Positions 1 to 8,590 of a DNA stretch of 59,371 nucleotides are shown in pieces. This DNA is from an uncultured Flavobacteriales bacterium (GTDB lineage Bacteria > Bacteroidota > Bacteroidia > Flavobacteriales_D > Sanyastnellaceae). The notes under the pieces were generated by a model, which saw only the letters and a program-made list of their open reading frames with translations, was not told the DNA's origin and did not search any database. Made by a program: the position numbers and the translations under genes. The stretch covers positions 1 through 59,371 of the forward strand of contig CALKGK010000057.1 in NCBI GenBank assembly GCA_938085105.1, given 5' to 3'. Each line of letters begins with the position of its first letter. Positions within the stretch are counted from its first letter, which is position 1.

Positions 1-782
1 TGTACCAACAAGCGTAGCTTGTTCGCCCGAAATCCGCTTTTAGTGAAAAGCACGCGAGTTTTACCCCCGGCCGGGGGTGAACGTTTGTACAGTGGTTACG
101 AACTAGCAAATATCGTGCCAAACTCTTTTCGTGTTTTTTTGAGATTTTACTTCCTTGTCAGACTTGTTGCGTCTAAATATATAATAGCCTATCCACCCTA
201 TTATTGTGACTCCAAGTCCACTGAAAAGCCACTGATAATTATTTGAAAATAATTCACTCATTTTGTTTCTTTTTAATTAGCCCAAACAAGCGGCTACAAG
301 CAATTACCCATACCCCCAATTATAACTTATCCATTTCACGAGCCTCCAAGCCGCAACATTAAACGATTAATCTACGGCTAGCTCACTGCGGCCACTACCT
401 GCGCTTTCACTAAAAGGCACAAAAGCAGGGATGCAGCCTACGCCATCACCCAAAAAAACAAAACCCAATAAAGCTCTTCTAAAAACCGCACCTTCCAGAA
501 CGGAAAAGGGGTGCATCATTGCTCGAGTCTCAGAAGATCTTGCGCTTGCCGATAGCGTGGGAGGAATTTAGGAAGATTTTGTGAAAGTGCTTATGTGATG
601 GGTGAAGTTTTTTTTGCCTTTCAAGAAATGCTTGGACATTCGATTGCATGAAGGCTAAGCCCTTTTTTTAAAACCCGGTCTTTTCTTGCATGGCCAAACA
701 ACAAGATAAAAACATAACAATGAAATGGTCCATCACCCGCAATCAAGCGATTAAATATTCAAGCATTCCCACATTCACGAAT
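1..782. other. Gene-poor region with palindromes
   Basis: I see no convincing gene here. The one open frame on the plus strand (19-246) has no recognisable domain and a composition unlike the neighbouring proteins. The stretch holds a hairpin at 7-23 (AACAAGC, loop GTA, GCTTGTT), a perfect 16-base palindrome at 63-78, a 12-base inverted repeat pair (37-48 and 405-416), and an imperfect hairpin near 488-514 (GCACC...GGTGC). This could be a decayed mobile element or a repeated intergenic element, but no transposase remnant is visible. Confidence 0.5.
63..78. repeat. Perfect GC-rich palindrome
   Basis: The 16 bases ACCCCCGGCCGGGGGT equal their own reverse complement, and lie 40 bases after the hairpin at 7-23. 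No T-run follows, so it is not a standard terminator. Its role is unknown. Confidence 0.6.
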
Positions 783-2045
783 TCACGCGTTCTTCAACTC
801 AATCAAAGTAATCTCGGGCCACATCCCTACTCTACCGGGAAAACCTAAAAAGCCAAAGCCGCGGTTGACGTGCAAGTACTGCTCAGCTTCTTTGTACATG
901 CCTCCCCAACGTTTGTATTGAAAGGCTGCCGGACTCCATTTGATGCCCAAGGCGGGAACTTCTACGCCCATTTGCATGCCGTGGGTGTGTCCGCTGAGGG
1001 TGAGGTCGATTTTGGTTTTTTCGTGCACTTGCTGTTCCCAGTGGGTGGGATCGTGGGAAAGGAGGATTTGGAAACGGTTTTCGTCGGTACCTTCCAGGGC
1101 CTTTGCTAAATCACCGCTCTTGCGAAAATGGTTCCCCCAATTTTCAACACCAATGAGGTCGATCACTTCACCGTTTCTTTCGAGCTGTACGGAACGGTTC
1201 ATCAACATCTCAAAGCCCATTTCTTCTTGAATAGCGACGAGTCGGTCTTGGGTGGCCTTTTTCTGCTCGTCGGTAAGCGGACCATAATCGCCGTAATCGT
1301 GGTTGCCGAAGATGCTGTACTTGCCCTTTTTCGCTTTGATCTCTTTGAAATAAGGAATCCACGGTTCGGCTTCTTCGGCGAGGTTGTTCACCATATCGCC
1401 CGTAAAGAACACGTAATCTGCATCGAGGGAGTTGATCATGTCAATGCCCTTCTTCACATCGTCAAACTGCTCGGCAAAACTCCCGAGGTGGGCATCGGAA
1501 ATTTGAACAATCTTCAGTCCGTCAAAAGATTTGGGAAGGACGGCACTCTTCAATTCGTGGGCAATCACCCGGTAATTAAACCGACCTTTCGTCACCCCAT
1601 AAAGAAAACCACCAAAGGCCGCCAAGCCGAGAAATTGACCTGTTCTCGTTATGAATGTAGCTCTTGAAATCACCTCGCCTGCACCTTCTCCGCTGGGCTT
1701 GAATTTGAAATAGCCTTTTGTAATCAACAATCGAACATCATCCACCAAATGGAAAATGCTCATTACCAATTTCGGTGCGGCAATCACGATAAAAGCGGCA
1801 AAAAGCCCCATCAGGAGTTGCGGATTGTCTTCGCGAAGTGTTCGAAATTGGAACATCATCAGCACCAACATTCCCCATTGAATTCCCGTGATGCTCCAGT
1901 AGATCCATTTCACGTTTCGGGCGCTCGTTCGGCCGTTCCCGAGGGTGACATACACTCCTTTAAAAGCGTAATATTCTAAAAGTCCGATGACGAAAAGCAC
2001 CAGTACCAAACTAAAAATGACCCGAAAGGCCGAAACTTGTTCCAT
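783..2045 (-). CDS. Membrane-anchored calcineurin-like metallophosphoesterase
   Basis: This 420-residue protein has about four hydrophobic segments in its N-terminal third (roughly 8-28, 46-68, 78-98, 137-153), then a calcineurin-like phosphoesterase domain from about residue 175. The metal ligands of the family are all visible: D184 and H186 in ISDAHLG, D217 in TGDMVNN, GNHD at 247-250, H331 in LSHDP and GHTHG at 352-356. The layout resembles YkuE/YaeI-type enzymes, some of which act on lipid A or cell-wall precursors; the substrate here cannot be told. A TAnnTTTG box lies five bases before the start. It is divergent from the diacylglycerol kinase gene, another lipid-related membrane enzyme. 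Confidence 0.88.
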   Translation of the reverse strand: MEQVSAFRVIFSLVLVLFVIGLLEYYAFKGVYVTLGNGRTSARNVKWIYWSITGIQWGMLVLMMFQFRTLREDNPQLLMGLFAAFIVIAAPKLVMSIFHLVDDVRLLITKGYFKFKPSGEGAGEVISRATFITRTGQFLGLAAFGGFLYGVTKGRFNYRVIAHELKSAVLPKSFDGLKIVQISDAHLGSFAEQFDDVKKGIDMINSLDADYVFFTGDMVNNLAEEAEPWIPYFKEIKAKKGKYSIFGNHDYGDYGPLTDEQKKATQDRLVAIQEEMGFEMLMNRSVQLERNGEVIDLIGVENWGNHFRKSGDLAKALEGTDENRFQILLSHDPTHWEQQVHEKTKIDLTLSGHTHGMQMGVEVPALGIKWSPAAFQYKRWGGMYKEAEQYLHVNRGFGFLGFPGRVGMWPEITLIELKNA

Positions 2046-2050
2046 AATTA

Positions 2051-2058
2051 CAAAGTTA
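2051..2058 (-). promoter_or_regulatory. -7 promoter box for the phosphoesterase gene
   Basis: On the minus strand this reads TAACTTTG, an exact match to the Bacteroidota -7 consensus TAnnTTTG. Only five bases separate it from the ATG, so transcription should begin at or next to the start codon. I see no well-spaced -33 TTG. Confidence 0.45.
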
Positions 2059-2146
2059 GAAGGGAAACAAAGGTTTGGCCTGAAAGTTTTGTTATTTTAA
2101 GCCAATGAATCGTATTCTTTGATGAGCGGTTCAAAAGCCGCAATGA

Positions 2147-2533
2147 ATGGAAAACCGACCAGAAGAAAGCTATCTCAGAAAACGAAAACGCGCTTTTCGG
2201 CATGCTTGGGATGGCATCTTGATGTTTCCAAAAGAACCCCACGCTAAAATCCACCTCGTTTCCGCAGCCCTCGTATTGATTCTTGCTCTTGTTTTGAAGG
2301 TGTCGCGCACGGAGTGGGTCGTACTTCTCTTGTGCATCGCTTTGGTGCTTTTAGCCGAGATCTTGAACAGTGCTTTTGAACGACTTTGCGATGCCCTTCA
2401 TCCAGAGCAACACCCGCTCATTAAAGAAGGAAAAGACCTAGCAGCAGGTGCAGTGTTGATCTGCAGTTTCATTGCTGCCGCCATTGGTCTTTTTATCTTT
2501 GGTGCAAAATTGCTGAGCATCTTGGAGCTGTGA
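2147..2533 (+). CDS. dgkA: Diacylglycerol kinase / undecaprenol kinase family protein
   Basis: A 128-residue integral membrane kinase of the DgkA family, close to the usual 120-130 residues. It phosphorylates diacylglycerol or undecaprenol in the inner membrane. The signature AEILNSAFE (70-77, carrying the catalytic and Mg-binding glutamates) and KDLAAGAVL (96-104) are both present, and three hydrophobic helices (about 35-51, 56-72, 100-119) fit the family. The N-terminal amphipathic stretch RKRKRAFRHAWDG is also typical. Proteins of this form in Gram-positives and many Bacteroidota act on undecaprenol, so that substrate is possible. It converges with the Fic gene, with a short hairpin between them. 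Confidence 0.9.
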   Translation: MENRPEESYLRKRKRAFRHAWDGILMFPKEPHAKIHLVSAALVLILALVLKVSRTEWVVLLLCIALVLLAEILNSAFERLCDALHPEQHPLIKEGKDLAAGAVLICSFIAAAIGLFIFGAKLLSILEL

Positions 2534-2541
2534 GCATTGGA

Positions 2542-2563
2542 TCGTTCCAACAACTAGGAACGA
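2542..2563. terminator. Hairpin between convergent dgkA and Fic genes
   Basis: TCGTTCC (2542-2548) and GGAACGA (2557-2563) form a perfect seven-base stem around an eight-base loop. It starts nine bases after the dgkA stop and includes the Fic stop codon. No long T-run follows on either side, so termination is only possible, not clear. Confidence 0.35.
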
Positions 2564-3651
2564 AACGAATTCTCCTCGAGAATTTTCATCAATTCAATGT
2601 TCAGGTACAAGCGCTCCCGCCCCATTTTTTCGGAACGGAGGTAGCCACTTTCTTCCAACTGCTTTAAGTATCCCCCCACCGTTTTTGGCGTACCGAGTTG
2701 GAGATCAATCAAGTCTTGGCGCTTGGTGTAGGGCAGGCGAAACAAGACTTCAATCAATTCTTTGGAGTACACCTTGGGCAACTGCTGCTTGATGCTTTCC
2801 CCCGTGCGCTCCATCAAACGTACGATCTTATCCAAACGATCAAAAGCGGCCTTGGACGTTTGTTCAACCATATCCAACATGTAAAGTACAAACGGCTCCC
2901 AAGCTCCTTTTTGGGTAACTCCTTGAAGCAAGCGGTAGTATTCTTTGCGGTGCTTCATGATGTATTCACTCAAAAACAAAACGGGCACATCAAGCAGTTG
3001 TTCCATTTTCAAATGCAGCAATAAGAGTACTCTTCCTGTTCTTCCGTTCCCATCTGAAAAAGGGTGAATGGCTTCAAATTGATAATGAGCCAGCGCCATC
3101 TTGATCAAGGGATCGAGCGCATCATCGCCGTTGATGAACTGCTCCAACTCCGCCATTTTTTCACGAATCACTTCCTCGCCTTCCGGTGGAGTATAAATCA
3201 CTTGACCGTAGTTGTTGCTCAGTTGCGTACCCGCATTCACACGAATTCCCGAGCTGTTTTGCTTGATGCACTGAACAATCTCAACACATAAATTGGTGGT
3301 GATGAACGGATGCTCCTTCAAGCGCTCAAAGCCCAGCCAAAGTGCTTCTTTGTAGTGAATTACTTCTTTCTGTGCTCCGTAACGGAACTTGTTTTCACCC
3401 ACATAGCTTTGGTACAATTTCTCATTGGTGGTAACGATGTTCTCAATTTCAGAACTTGCCTTTGCCTCCTGTAAATGAATACTATCAATAAAAAGGTTGG
3501 AATTGGGCAAGTTGCGGAAGGCCCCATTCAATAGCGCCAAAGACCTGCTCGCCGCAATCACTTTGCGCAAGACGGTTTTGCTTTCCAGATCCACGTTTGG
3601 AGGAAGTGGAGGAAGCGAATTAAAGGCTTTGTTGTTTTCAGGCGCAAGCAT
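2554..3651 (-). CDS. Fic-domain protein (AMPylase family) with built-in inhibitory motif
   Basis: A 365-residue Fic/DOC family protein. The catalytic motif HPFSDGNGRTGR is complete at residues 196-207, including the catalytic histidine, the phosphate-binding loop and the final arginine, so it should transfer AMP (or another nucleotide moiety) to protein hydroxyls. An N-terminal SSEIEN (66-71) fits the inhibitory helix motif [S/T]xxxE[G/N]; because it precedes the Fic domain, this is a self-inhibited class II Fic protein. An N-terminal region (Fic_N-like) comes first, and the C-terminal 70 residues look like a winged helix. The target is unknown. No separate antitoxin gene is adjacent, consistent with intramolecular inhibition. 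Confidence 0.9.
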   Translation of the reverse strand: MLAPENNKAFNSLPPLPPNVDLESKTVLRKVIAASRSLALLNGAFRNLPNSNLFIDSIHLQEAKASSEIENIVTTNEKLYQSYVGENKFRYGAQKEVIHYKEALWLGFERLKEHPFITTNLCVEIVQCIKQNSSGIRVNAGTQLSNNYGQVIYTPPEGEEVIREKMAELEQFINGDDALDPLIKMALAHYQFEAIHPFSDGNGRTGRVLLLLHLKMEQLLDVPVLFLSEYIMKHRKEYYRLLQGVTQKGAWEPFVLYMLDMVEQTSKAAFDRLDKIVRLMERTGESIKQQLPKVYSKELIEVLFRLPYTKRQDLIDLQLGTPKTVGGYLKQLEESGYLRSEKMGRERLYLNIELMKILEENSFRS

Positions 3652-3781
3652 GATTTCAGTTTTTCAGTTCCCCAAAAATACAAAACCCTTTCGAATACGG
3701 GTAATTATTTCAATTTTTTACCCCCATTCAACCAACAAGGGTAAATCTTACCCCTATTTCTAGGCAAAAAACTACCCATTC

Positions 3782-3904
3782 GTCAAAGTCAAAACCAAAA
3801 TCAAAGCCCATCCCGGTAGCTGAGTGCTGGTTGAGCGCTGGTTGAGCGAAGTCGAAACCGAAGTCGAAACCGAAGCCCAATCCGGTAGCTGAGCGGAGCC
3901 GAAG
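3782..3904. repeat. Imperfect tandem copies of a GAGCG/GTCGAAACC interspersed repeat
   Basis: Two related copies lie side by side. Both run through AAGTC-AAACC-like steps, then AGCCCA(A)TCC and GGTAGCTGAG (3815-3824 and 3882-3892). Between them CTGGTTGAGCG is repeated. The unit GGTTGAGCGAAGTCGAAACC resembles short interspersed repeats that occur between genes in many Flavobacteriia. The last copy runs up to the stop codon of the ABC ATPase gene. Its function is unknown. Confidence 0.65.
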
Positions 3905-4663
3905 CTAGCCTCTCTTCCCCTCCAACAACATCTCCTCCAATTCCAAAAGCGTACTCCTTCCAGGCAATTCCTTCATTCCACCTTTACTGAGAAGTAAAAT
4001 TTGATCCAAATCGTTCCCCAAATAATGCAGGTCGTGGGTAGAGAACAAGATGGTTTTGCCGAGGTTTTTAAGCTTGGAGAGCAATTGCAGGATTTCCGAC
4101 TTGCTGAGGTGATCGAGGTGGGAAAGCGGTTCGTCCATGAGGATCATCGGGGTTTCCTGAGCGAGCGCTCTGGCAATGAGCACTTTTTTCAGTTCTCCGT
4201 CGCTAAGCGTGTCGAGTTTTCGGGTAAACTCAATGATTTTTCCGCCGCTATGAAGCGAAACAAGGTCCAAGAGCTCCATGATTTTGCTTTCGGTCCGCTG
4301 CTTTTCTTCTGTGCTTTTCTTTGAACTGGTGAAAAAGGGAAGACGGCTACTCATAGCGGTTTCCAGGCATTCTTGAATGGTCAAATCGGGAATGAAGGCG
4401 AGCTTGCTGAACACCACACTGATTTCTTTGCTCAGTCTTCGCGCTTCTTTTTTACTCGGGGTGATGGGTCCGTGAGTGCCCTGCACGATCAGTTCCCCGC
4501 TCCACTCCTGGTGCAAACCAATGAGCGAACGAAGCAGGGTACTTTTTCCACTTCCATTATTGCCTAGCAAGGCAACAAGACTCCCTTTTGCGATGGAGGT
4601 GTTGACTTCCTTCAAGACCAGATTGCCTTGATGTGCACAAGCAAAATCTTTCAGTTCCAGCAT
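3905..4663 (-). CDS. ABC transporter ATP-binding protein (metal-chelate/cobalamin uptake type)
   Basis: A 252-residue ABC ATPase of the FecE/BtuD type that powers the permease encoded just upstream. Walker A GNNGSGKST is at 34-42, the signature LSDGE at 153-157, Walker B with ILMDEP at 174-179 and the switch histidine H210. I start it at the ATG at 4663, where MLELKDF begins the ABC fold; the open frame extends 40 residues further, but these overlap the permease and look unlike protein. The ATG overlaps the permease stop as TGATG, a sign of translational coupling. It is the last gene of a three-gene uptake operon. Confidence 0.9.
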   Translation of the reverse strand: MLELKDFACAHQGNLVLKEVNTSIAKGSLVALLGNNGSGKSTLLRSLIGLHQEWSGELIVQGTHGPITPSKKEARRLSKEISVVFSKLAFIPDLTIQECLETAMSSRLPFFTSSKKSTEEKQRTESKIMELLDLVSLHSGGKIIEFTRKLDTLSDGELKKVLIARALAQETPMILMDEPLSHLDHLSKSEILQLLSKLKNLGKTILFSTHDLHYLGNDLDQILLLSKGGMKELPGRSTLLELEEMLLEGKRG

Positions 4664-5664
4664 CAAAACACCCTCCTTCCTTTTAATATGATCCAAATCA
4701 CCACAGGAGCACCAATGGCACTGGTGACTGCGTTGAGCGGTAAGCTGAGGTCCAGACCTGGGAGTCGGGACACCAAATCGCACAACAAGGCCAATGCGGC
4801 TCCAAAAAGCAGTGTTTTTAGAATGAGGTCTTCATGCTTTCCTCCTTGAAAAACACCCCGCACGAGGTGTGGTACACTGAGTCCGATAAAGGCAATGGGT
4901 CCGCAAAAAGCCGTTACACTTCCGGCCATCAAGCCCACCACCACAATCAACAACCACCGCAATTGGTTCACCTTCACCCCCATACTTTGAGCATCATCAG
5001 CCCCAAAAAGCCAAGCGTCCAGGTCCCTTCTTTTCCAAAAAATGAGTAGGGTTCCGACGGCGAGAATGCTTGCCAAAACGATGCATTGCAGTTGTGTGGT
5101 ATCCGAAAAATCGCCCATTCCCCAAAGCACAAAACTTCTCAAACTTTCTTTGCTGCTTTGTTCTTGCAGCACGCTCACGATGGCGCTGGTGATGTAGCCC
5201 ATCATCAAACCAAAAATCAAAATGGAGGTATTGGATCGCAAGTGTGCCGTGCTCAAAAGGAGGATCGCTAGAATGAGCAAAGCCCCTAAAAATGCCGCAA
5301 GGGCTATGGCGAAGGGTCCGGCCAAACCCCATTGCTGCCACACAAATCCCAATCCACCGCTGATCAGTACCAAAAGCGATACGCCCAAGCTGGCTCCTGA
5401 GCTGATTCCAAGGACACTCGGACCGGCGAGGGGGTTTCGGAAAAAGGTTTGCATCACCAGTCCGCACAAGCCCAAAGAAGCTCCTGCTAATCCGGCAGCT
5501 GAGGCGCGCAGTATTCTAGAATCCATCAAGGGGCGTAAAGCGTGTTCTTGGTCTCCCAGAATGCGCATCACCTCTGAAGCAGAAAGATGAACGCTTCCGA
5601 AAAAGACCTCCAAAACAAACAGAAGGAAGAGGATTCCTAGTCCCAAGATCACTTTCCAGCTCAT
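4663..5664 (-). CDS. FecCD-family ABC permease (iron-chelate, heme or cobalamin uptake)
   Basis: A 333-residue polytopic inner-membrane protein with about nine to ten hydrophobic helices. It shows FecCD/BtuC-family landmarks, among them GLCGLVMQTFFRNPLAGPSVLG early on and GPIAFIGLSVPHLVR near the C-terminus. It forms the channel of a type II ABC importer with the ATPase downstream. Its start overlaps the stop of the binding protein gene (ATGA at 5661-5664), and its stop overlaps the ATPase start. The substrate cannot be read from the sequence. No TonB-dependent receptor lies next to the operon, so outer-membrane uptake must be encoded elsewhere. Confidence 0.9.
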   Translation of the reverse strand: MSWKVILGLGILFLLFVLEVFFGSVHLSASEVMRILGDQEHALRPLMDSRILRASAAGLAGASLGLCGLVMQTFFRNPLAGPSVLGISSGASLGVSLLVLISGGLGFVWQQWGLAGPFAIALAAFLGALLILAILLLSTAHLRSNTSILIFGLMMGYITSAIVSVLQEQSSKESLRSFVLWGMGDFSDTTQLQCIVLASILAVGTLLIFWKRRDLDAWLFGADDAQSMGVKVNQLRWLLIVVVGLMAGSVTAFCGPIAFIGLSVPHLVRGVFQGGKHEDLILKTLLFGAALALLCDLVSRLPGLDLSLPLNAVTSAIGAPVVIWIILKGRRVF

Positions 5665-6794
5665 CGAACTACCGGTTTGAAATAGTAAAATTGAGCCGTG
5701 TCGGTTTTACGAAAGATGGCTTTCAAATCGGCCAAAATCAAATGAGGCTCCATCACCCCCAAACCGAAATAATCGACCTCCGCTGCGTTGCAATAGAAGA
5801 CCTGATTTTCTTTGAACGACTTCAATTTGGTGAAACGTTCGTCGCTCGAACGAATTTCATCCATGCTAAAATCGCCTGGTTCATAGAGAACTTTCCCCCA
5901 AAAATCAGCGTCCAGAGCTTTCATGAACAAGGTTTCAAAGGGAAGTTGAATGTTGTCCTTGCCAGGGTAGTCTTCAAACAAGTACACACCACCAGCGTCT
6001 CGAATAAACTGCGCCATGAAGGTGTCGTTGCCCGGGGCATACCACGTTCCGCTGCTGTAACTCCCGGTAAACACGCTCGGACTCAGGCTTGGTGATTTTT
6101 CCACCATCGCGAGGTATTGGCTTTCCACTTCGAGAAAATAGGCATTCGCCCTGCTTTCTTCATCGCACAAAAAACCAAAAACCTTGATCCACTCCAATCG
6201 TCCGAGCGGGTGTGACTCCAAATATTCACTGATGGGAATCGTGGGAATGCCCGCCGCTTCGAATTGGGCTTCATTGTCGTAGCCAAAAGGATAAACCAAA
6301 ACGGCATCCGGATTACAGAGCACCAATTTCTCAAAATCAATTTCCTTCGATCCGCTCAAATCCATCACCTCACCTGCCGCTACCGCCGCGTGGATGGCAT
6401 CGCTTTTCACATAATCCAAATAAGCCACTCCCTTCAAATGGTCCAAGGCTTCGACGGTTTCAAACATGGCCATTTGCGTGGTGCTTTGAGCCGCAAAACT
6501 GTTATGTCCATTGAGGTAAAGCACCTTTTCCGCCTTCGTTCCACCTTCCTTCAATCGGGCAATGGTTTTTAAAGGGAAAACCGAAGCTCCTTCTTGGGCG
6601 AAGAGCCTGATTCCTCGTTCATTCTCATTCTCGTAAAAGGCAAAACCTTCCGCCCAAATCACCTCCACCCCTTGCTTCTGCTCTGAAGAATTGGAAGAAG
6701 GTACTTGAAGCGACCCCATTTCTTCTTGACGTTCAACGCCAAAGCAAGAACAAAGGACGGATGCAAGGAAAAGTGAGCGCAGGATTGCTTTCAT
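5661..6794 (-). CDS. Periplasmic binding lipoprotein of a metal-chelate/cobalamin ABC importer
   Basis: A 377-residue protein when started at the ATG at 6794. The N-terminus is then a compact lipoprotein signal (MKAILRSLFLASVLCSC) with lipobox LCSC and C17 as the lipid-bearing residue. The body fits the BtuF/FhuD type binding fold: a first lobe with LYLNGHNSFAAQST, a long linking helix and a second lobe. It would deliver the ligand to the FecCD permease encoded next, whose start overlaps its stop. The longer open frame to 6830 is rejected, because a promoter (TTG at 6828-6830, 21-base gap, TATTTTTG at 6799-6806) lies in the extension. Confidence 0.85.
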   Translation of the reverse strand: MKAILRSLFLASVLCSCFGVERQEEMGSLQVPSSNSSEQKQGVEVIWAEGFAFYENENERGIRLFAQEGASVFPLKTIARLKEGGTKAEKVLYLNGHNSFAAQSTTQMAMFETVEALDHLKGVAYLDYVKSDAIHAAVAAGEVMDLSGSKEIDFEKLVLCNPDAVLVYPFGYDNEAQFEAAGIPTIPISEYLESHPLGRLEWIKVFGFLCDEESRANAYFLEVESQYLAMVEKSPSLSPSVFTGSYSSGTWYAPGNDTFMAQFIRDAGGVYLFEDYPGKDNIQLPFETLFMKALDADFWGKVLYEPGDFSMDEIRSSDERFTKLKSFKENQVFYCNAAEVDYFGLGVMEPHLILADLKAIFRKTDTAQFYYFKPVVR

Positions 6795-6798
6795 CTTA

Positions 6799-6830
6799 CA
6801 AAAATAGGGCTTTGAAAAGGAATGATTCAA
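6799..6830 (-). promoter_or_regulatory. Promoter of the ABC uptake operon
   Basis: On the minus strand TTG (6828-6830) is followed after 21 bases by TATTTTTG (6799-6806), matching the Bacteroidota -33/-7 pattern. The -7 box ends four bases before the ATG at 6794, so the transcript should be leaderless or nearly so. Confidence 0.5.
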
Positions 6831-6919
6831 CGGAAAGGCGTGGAAGCTGTTCTCTTTGTGAAATGATGCAAGAAATTCGCCTCATTTTGGCTAATTTCAA
6901 GGCCTGAAACAAAGACAGT

Positions 6920-8560
6920 ATGGCAAAGCAAGACATGGAATTCAACAAGAATGAAGACAAGATGAAGCTTCTCTTGGGCGATTTGGGAAAGAATTTGGAA
7001 CGCGTTTACAAAGGCGGTGGTGAGAAGAAAATTGCGAAAGAGCATGCCAAAGGGAAAATGACGGCCCGTGAGCGGATTGATTATTTGTTGGACGAGGGAA
7101 GAGATGCCATTGAAATCGGTGCTTTTGCCGGTGAAGGGATGTATCAAGAATATGGCGGTTGTCCGTCTGGAGGTGTGGTTGTGAAGATGGGATATGTAAG
7201 CGGAAAACAGTGCATTGTTGTGGCCAACGACGCTACAGTGAAAGCAGGTGCTTGGTTCCCGATTACCGGAAAGAAGAACCTCCGCGCCCAAGAGATTGCC
7301 ATGGAGAACGCCATTCCAATCATTTATCTTGTGGACAGTGCGGGAGTATTTTTGCCAATGCAGGATGAAATTTTTCCAGATAAAGAGCATTTCGGACGAA
7401 TTTTCAGGAACAACGCCGTGATGTCGGCCAAAGGCATTCCGCAAATTTCAGCCATCATGGGATCTTGCGTTGCTGGCGGAGCTTACCTGCCCATCATGTC
7501 TGACGAAGCACTGATCGTTGATAAAACCGGCACCATTTTCCTCGCTGGATCCTACCTCGTGAAAGCCGCGATTGGTGAAGACATCGACAACGAAACCTTG
7601 GGTGGAGCGAGCACGCATTGCGAAATTAGTGGAGTTACCGATTACAAAGCCAAGGACGATGCAGATGCTTTGGACACCATTAAAGACTTGATGGATAAAA
7701 TGGGAACCCACCATTTGCCGGAAGGATTTAATCGCAGTGAAGGACAAGCGCCCGCCAAAGCCATTAAAGATGTTTACGGAGTGTTGCCGTCGGATCGCTC
7801 AAAACCCTACAACATGAAGGAGCTCATTTCTCATGTGGTGGATGCAGACAGTTTTACAGAATACAAATCAGGGATCGGGAAAACCATTGTTTGCGGCTAC
7901 GCGCGAATTGATGGATGGAGTGTAGGAATTGTGGCCAATCAAAGAGAATTGGTGAAATCGAAAAAAGACGGGATGCAGTTTGGTGGGGTGATTTATTCCG
8001 ATAGTGCAGACAAAGCCGCCCGTTTCATCATGAACTGCAATCAAAAGAATACACCACTGGTTTTCTTGCAAGATGTGACCGGATTCATGGTTGGATCGCG
8101 ATCAGAGCATGGTGGGATCATCAAAGACGGAGCAAAAATGGTCAGCGCCATGGCCAATTGTGTCGTACCGAAGTTCACCATCATCGTTGGGAACAGCTAC
8201 GGAGCGGGGAACTATGCGATGTGCGGTAAGGCCTATGATCCACGACTCATTGCGGCGTGGCCCAGTGCAGAATTAGCAGTGATGGGTGGATCTCAAGCAG
8301 CCAAAGTTCTTGCTCAAATTGAAGTGGCGCGTTTGAAGGCCAAAGGGGAAGAAATTACCGATGAAGACAAACAAGCCCTGCTCGATAAAATCAAGGCGCG
8401 TTACGATGAACAAGTGAGTCCATACTACGCAGCAGCCCGATTGTGGGTGGACGCCATCATCGACCCAAAAGACACTCGAACGTGGATCAGCATGGGAATT
8501 GAAGCTGCCAACACGAGAAAACAAAACCATCAATACAACGTTGGGGTGATTCAAACTTGA
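6920..8560 (+). CDS. Acyl-CoA carboxylase carboxyltransferase (beta) subunit, methylcrotonyl-CoA type
   Basis: A 546-residue biotin-dependent carboxyltransferase. It should move the carboxyl group from carboxybiotin to an acyl-CoA in the cytoplasm. The N-terminal crotonase-like half has the mixed Gly motifs around GSCVAGGAYLPIMSDEAL; the C-terminal half has QDVTGFMVG and NSYGAGNYAMCGKAYDPR. These variants, and WPSAELAVMGG, look closer to methylcrotonyl-CoA carboxylase beta (leucine breakdown) than to propionyl-CoA carboxylase, but I am not certain. The biotin carboxylase/carrier (alpha) subunit is not encoded next to it, unlike many MCC operons, so it must find its partner elsewhere. Confidence 0.87.
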   Translation: MAKQDMEFNKNEDKMKLLLGDLGKNLERVYKGGGEKKIAKEHAKGKMTARERIDYLLDEGRDAIEIGAFAGEGMYQEYGGCPSGGVVVKMGYVSGKQCIVVANDATVKAGAWFPITGKKNLRAQEIAMENAIPIIYLVDSAGVFLPMQDEIFPDKEHFGRIFRNNAVMSAKGIPQISAIMGSCVAGGAYLPIMSDEALIVDKTGTIFLAGSYLVKAAIGEDIDNETLGGASTHCEISGVTDYKAKDDADALDTIKDLMDKMGTHHLPEGFNRSEGQAPAKAIKDVYGVLPSDRSKPYNMKELISHVVDADSFTEYKSGIGKTIVCGYARIDGWSVGIVANQRELVKSKKDGMQFGGVIYSDSADKAARFIMNCNQKNTPLVFLQDVTGFMVGSRSEHGGIIKDGAKMVSAMANCVVPKFTIIVGNSYGAGNYAMCGKAYDPRLIAAWPSAELAVMGGSQAAKVLAQIEVARLKAKGEEITDEDKQALLDKIKARYDEQVSPYYAAARLWVDAIIDPKDTRTWISMGIEAANTRKQNHQYNVGVIQT

Positions 8561-8590
8561 TGATTACCAAAGCCTTGAACAAAGGCAAGA

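Noticed and set aside
19-246. Open frame of 75 codons on the plus strand
   Set aside because: Begins with a non-ATG codon within palindromic, repeat-like sequence, has no recognisable domain, and its composition differs from the real genes.
4664-4783. Forty-residue N-terminal extension of the ABC ATPase
   Set aside because: Overlaps the permease gene out of frame and looks unlike protein; the ATG at 4663 gives a TGATG overlap with the permease stop.
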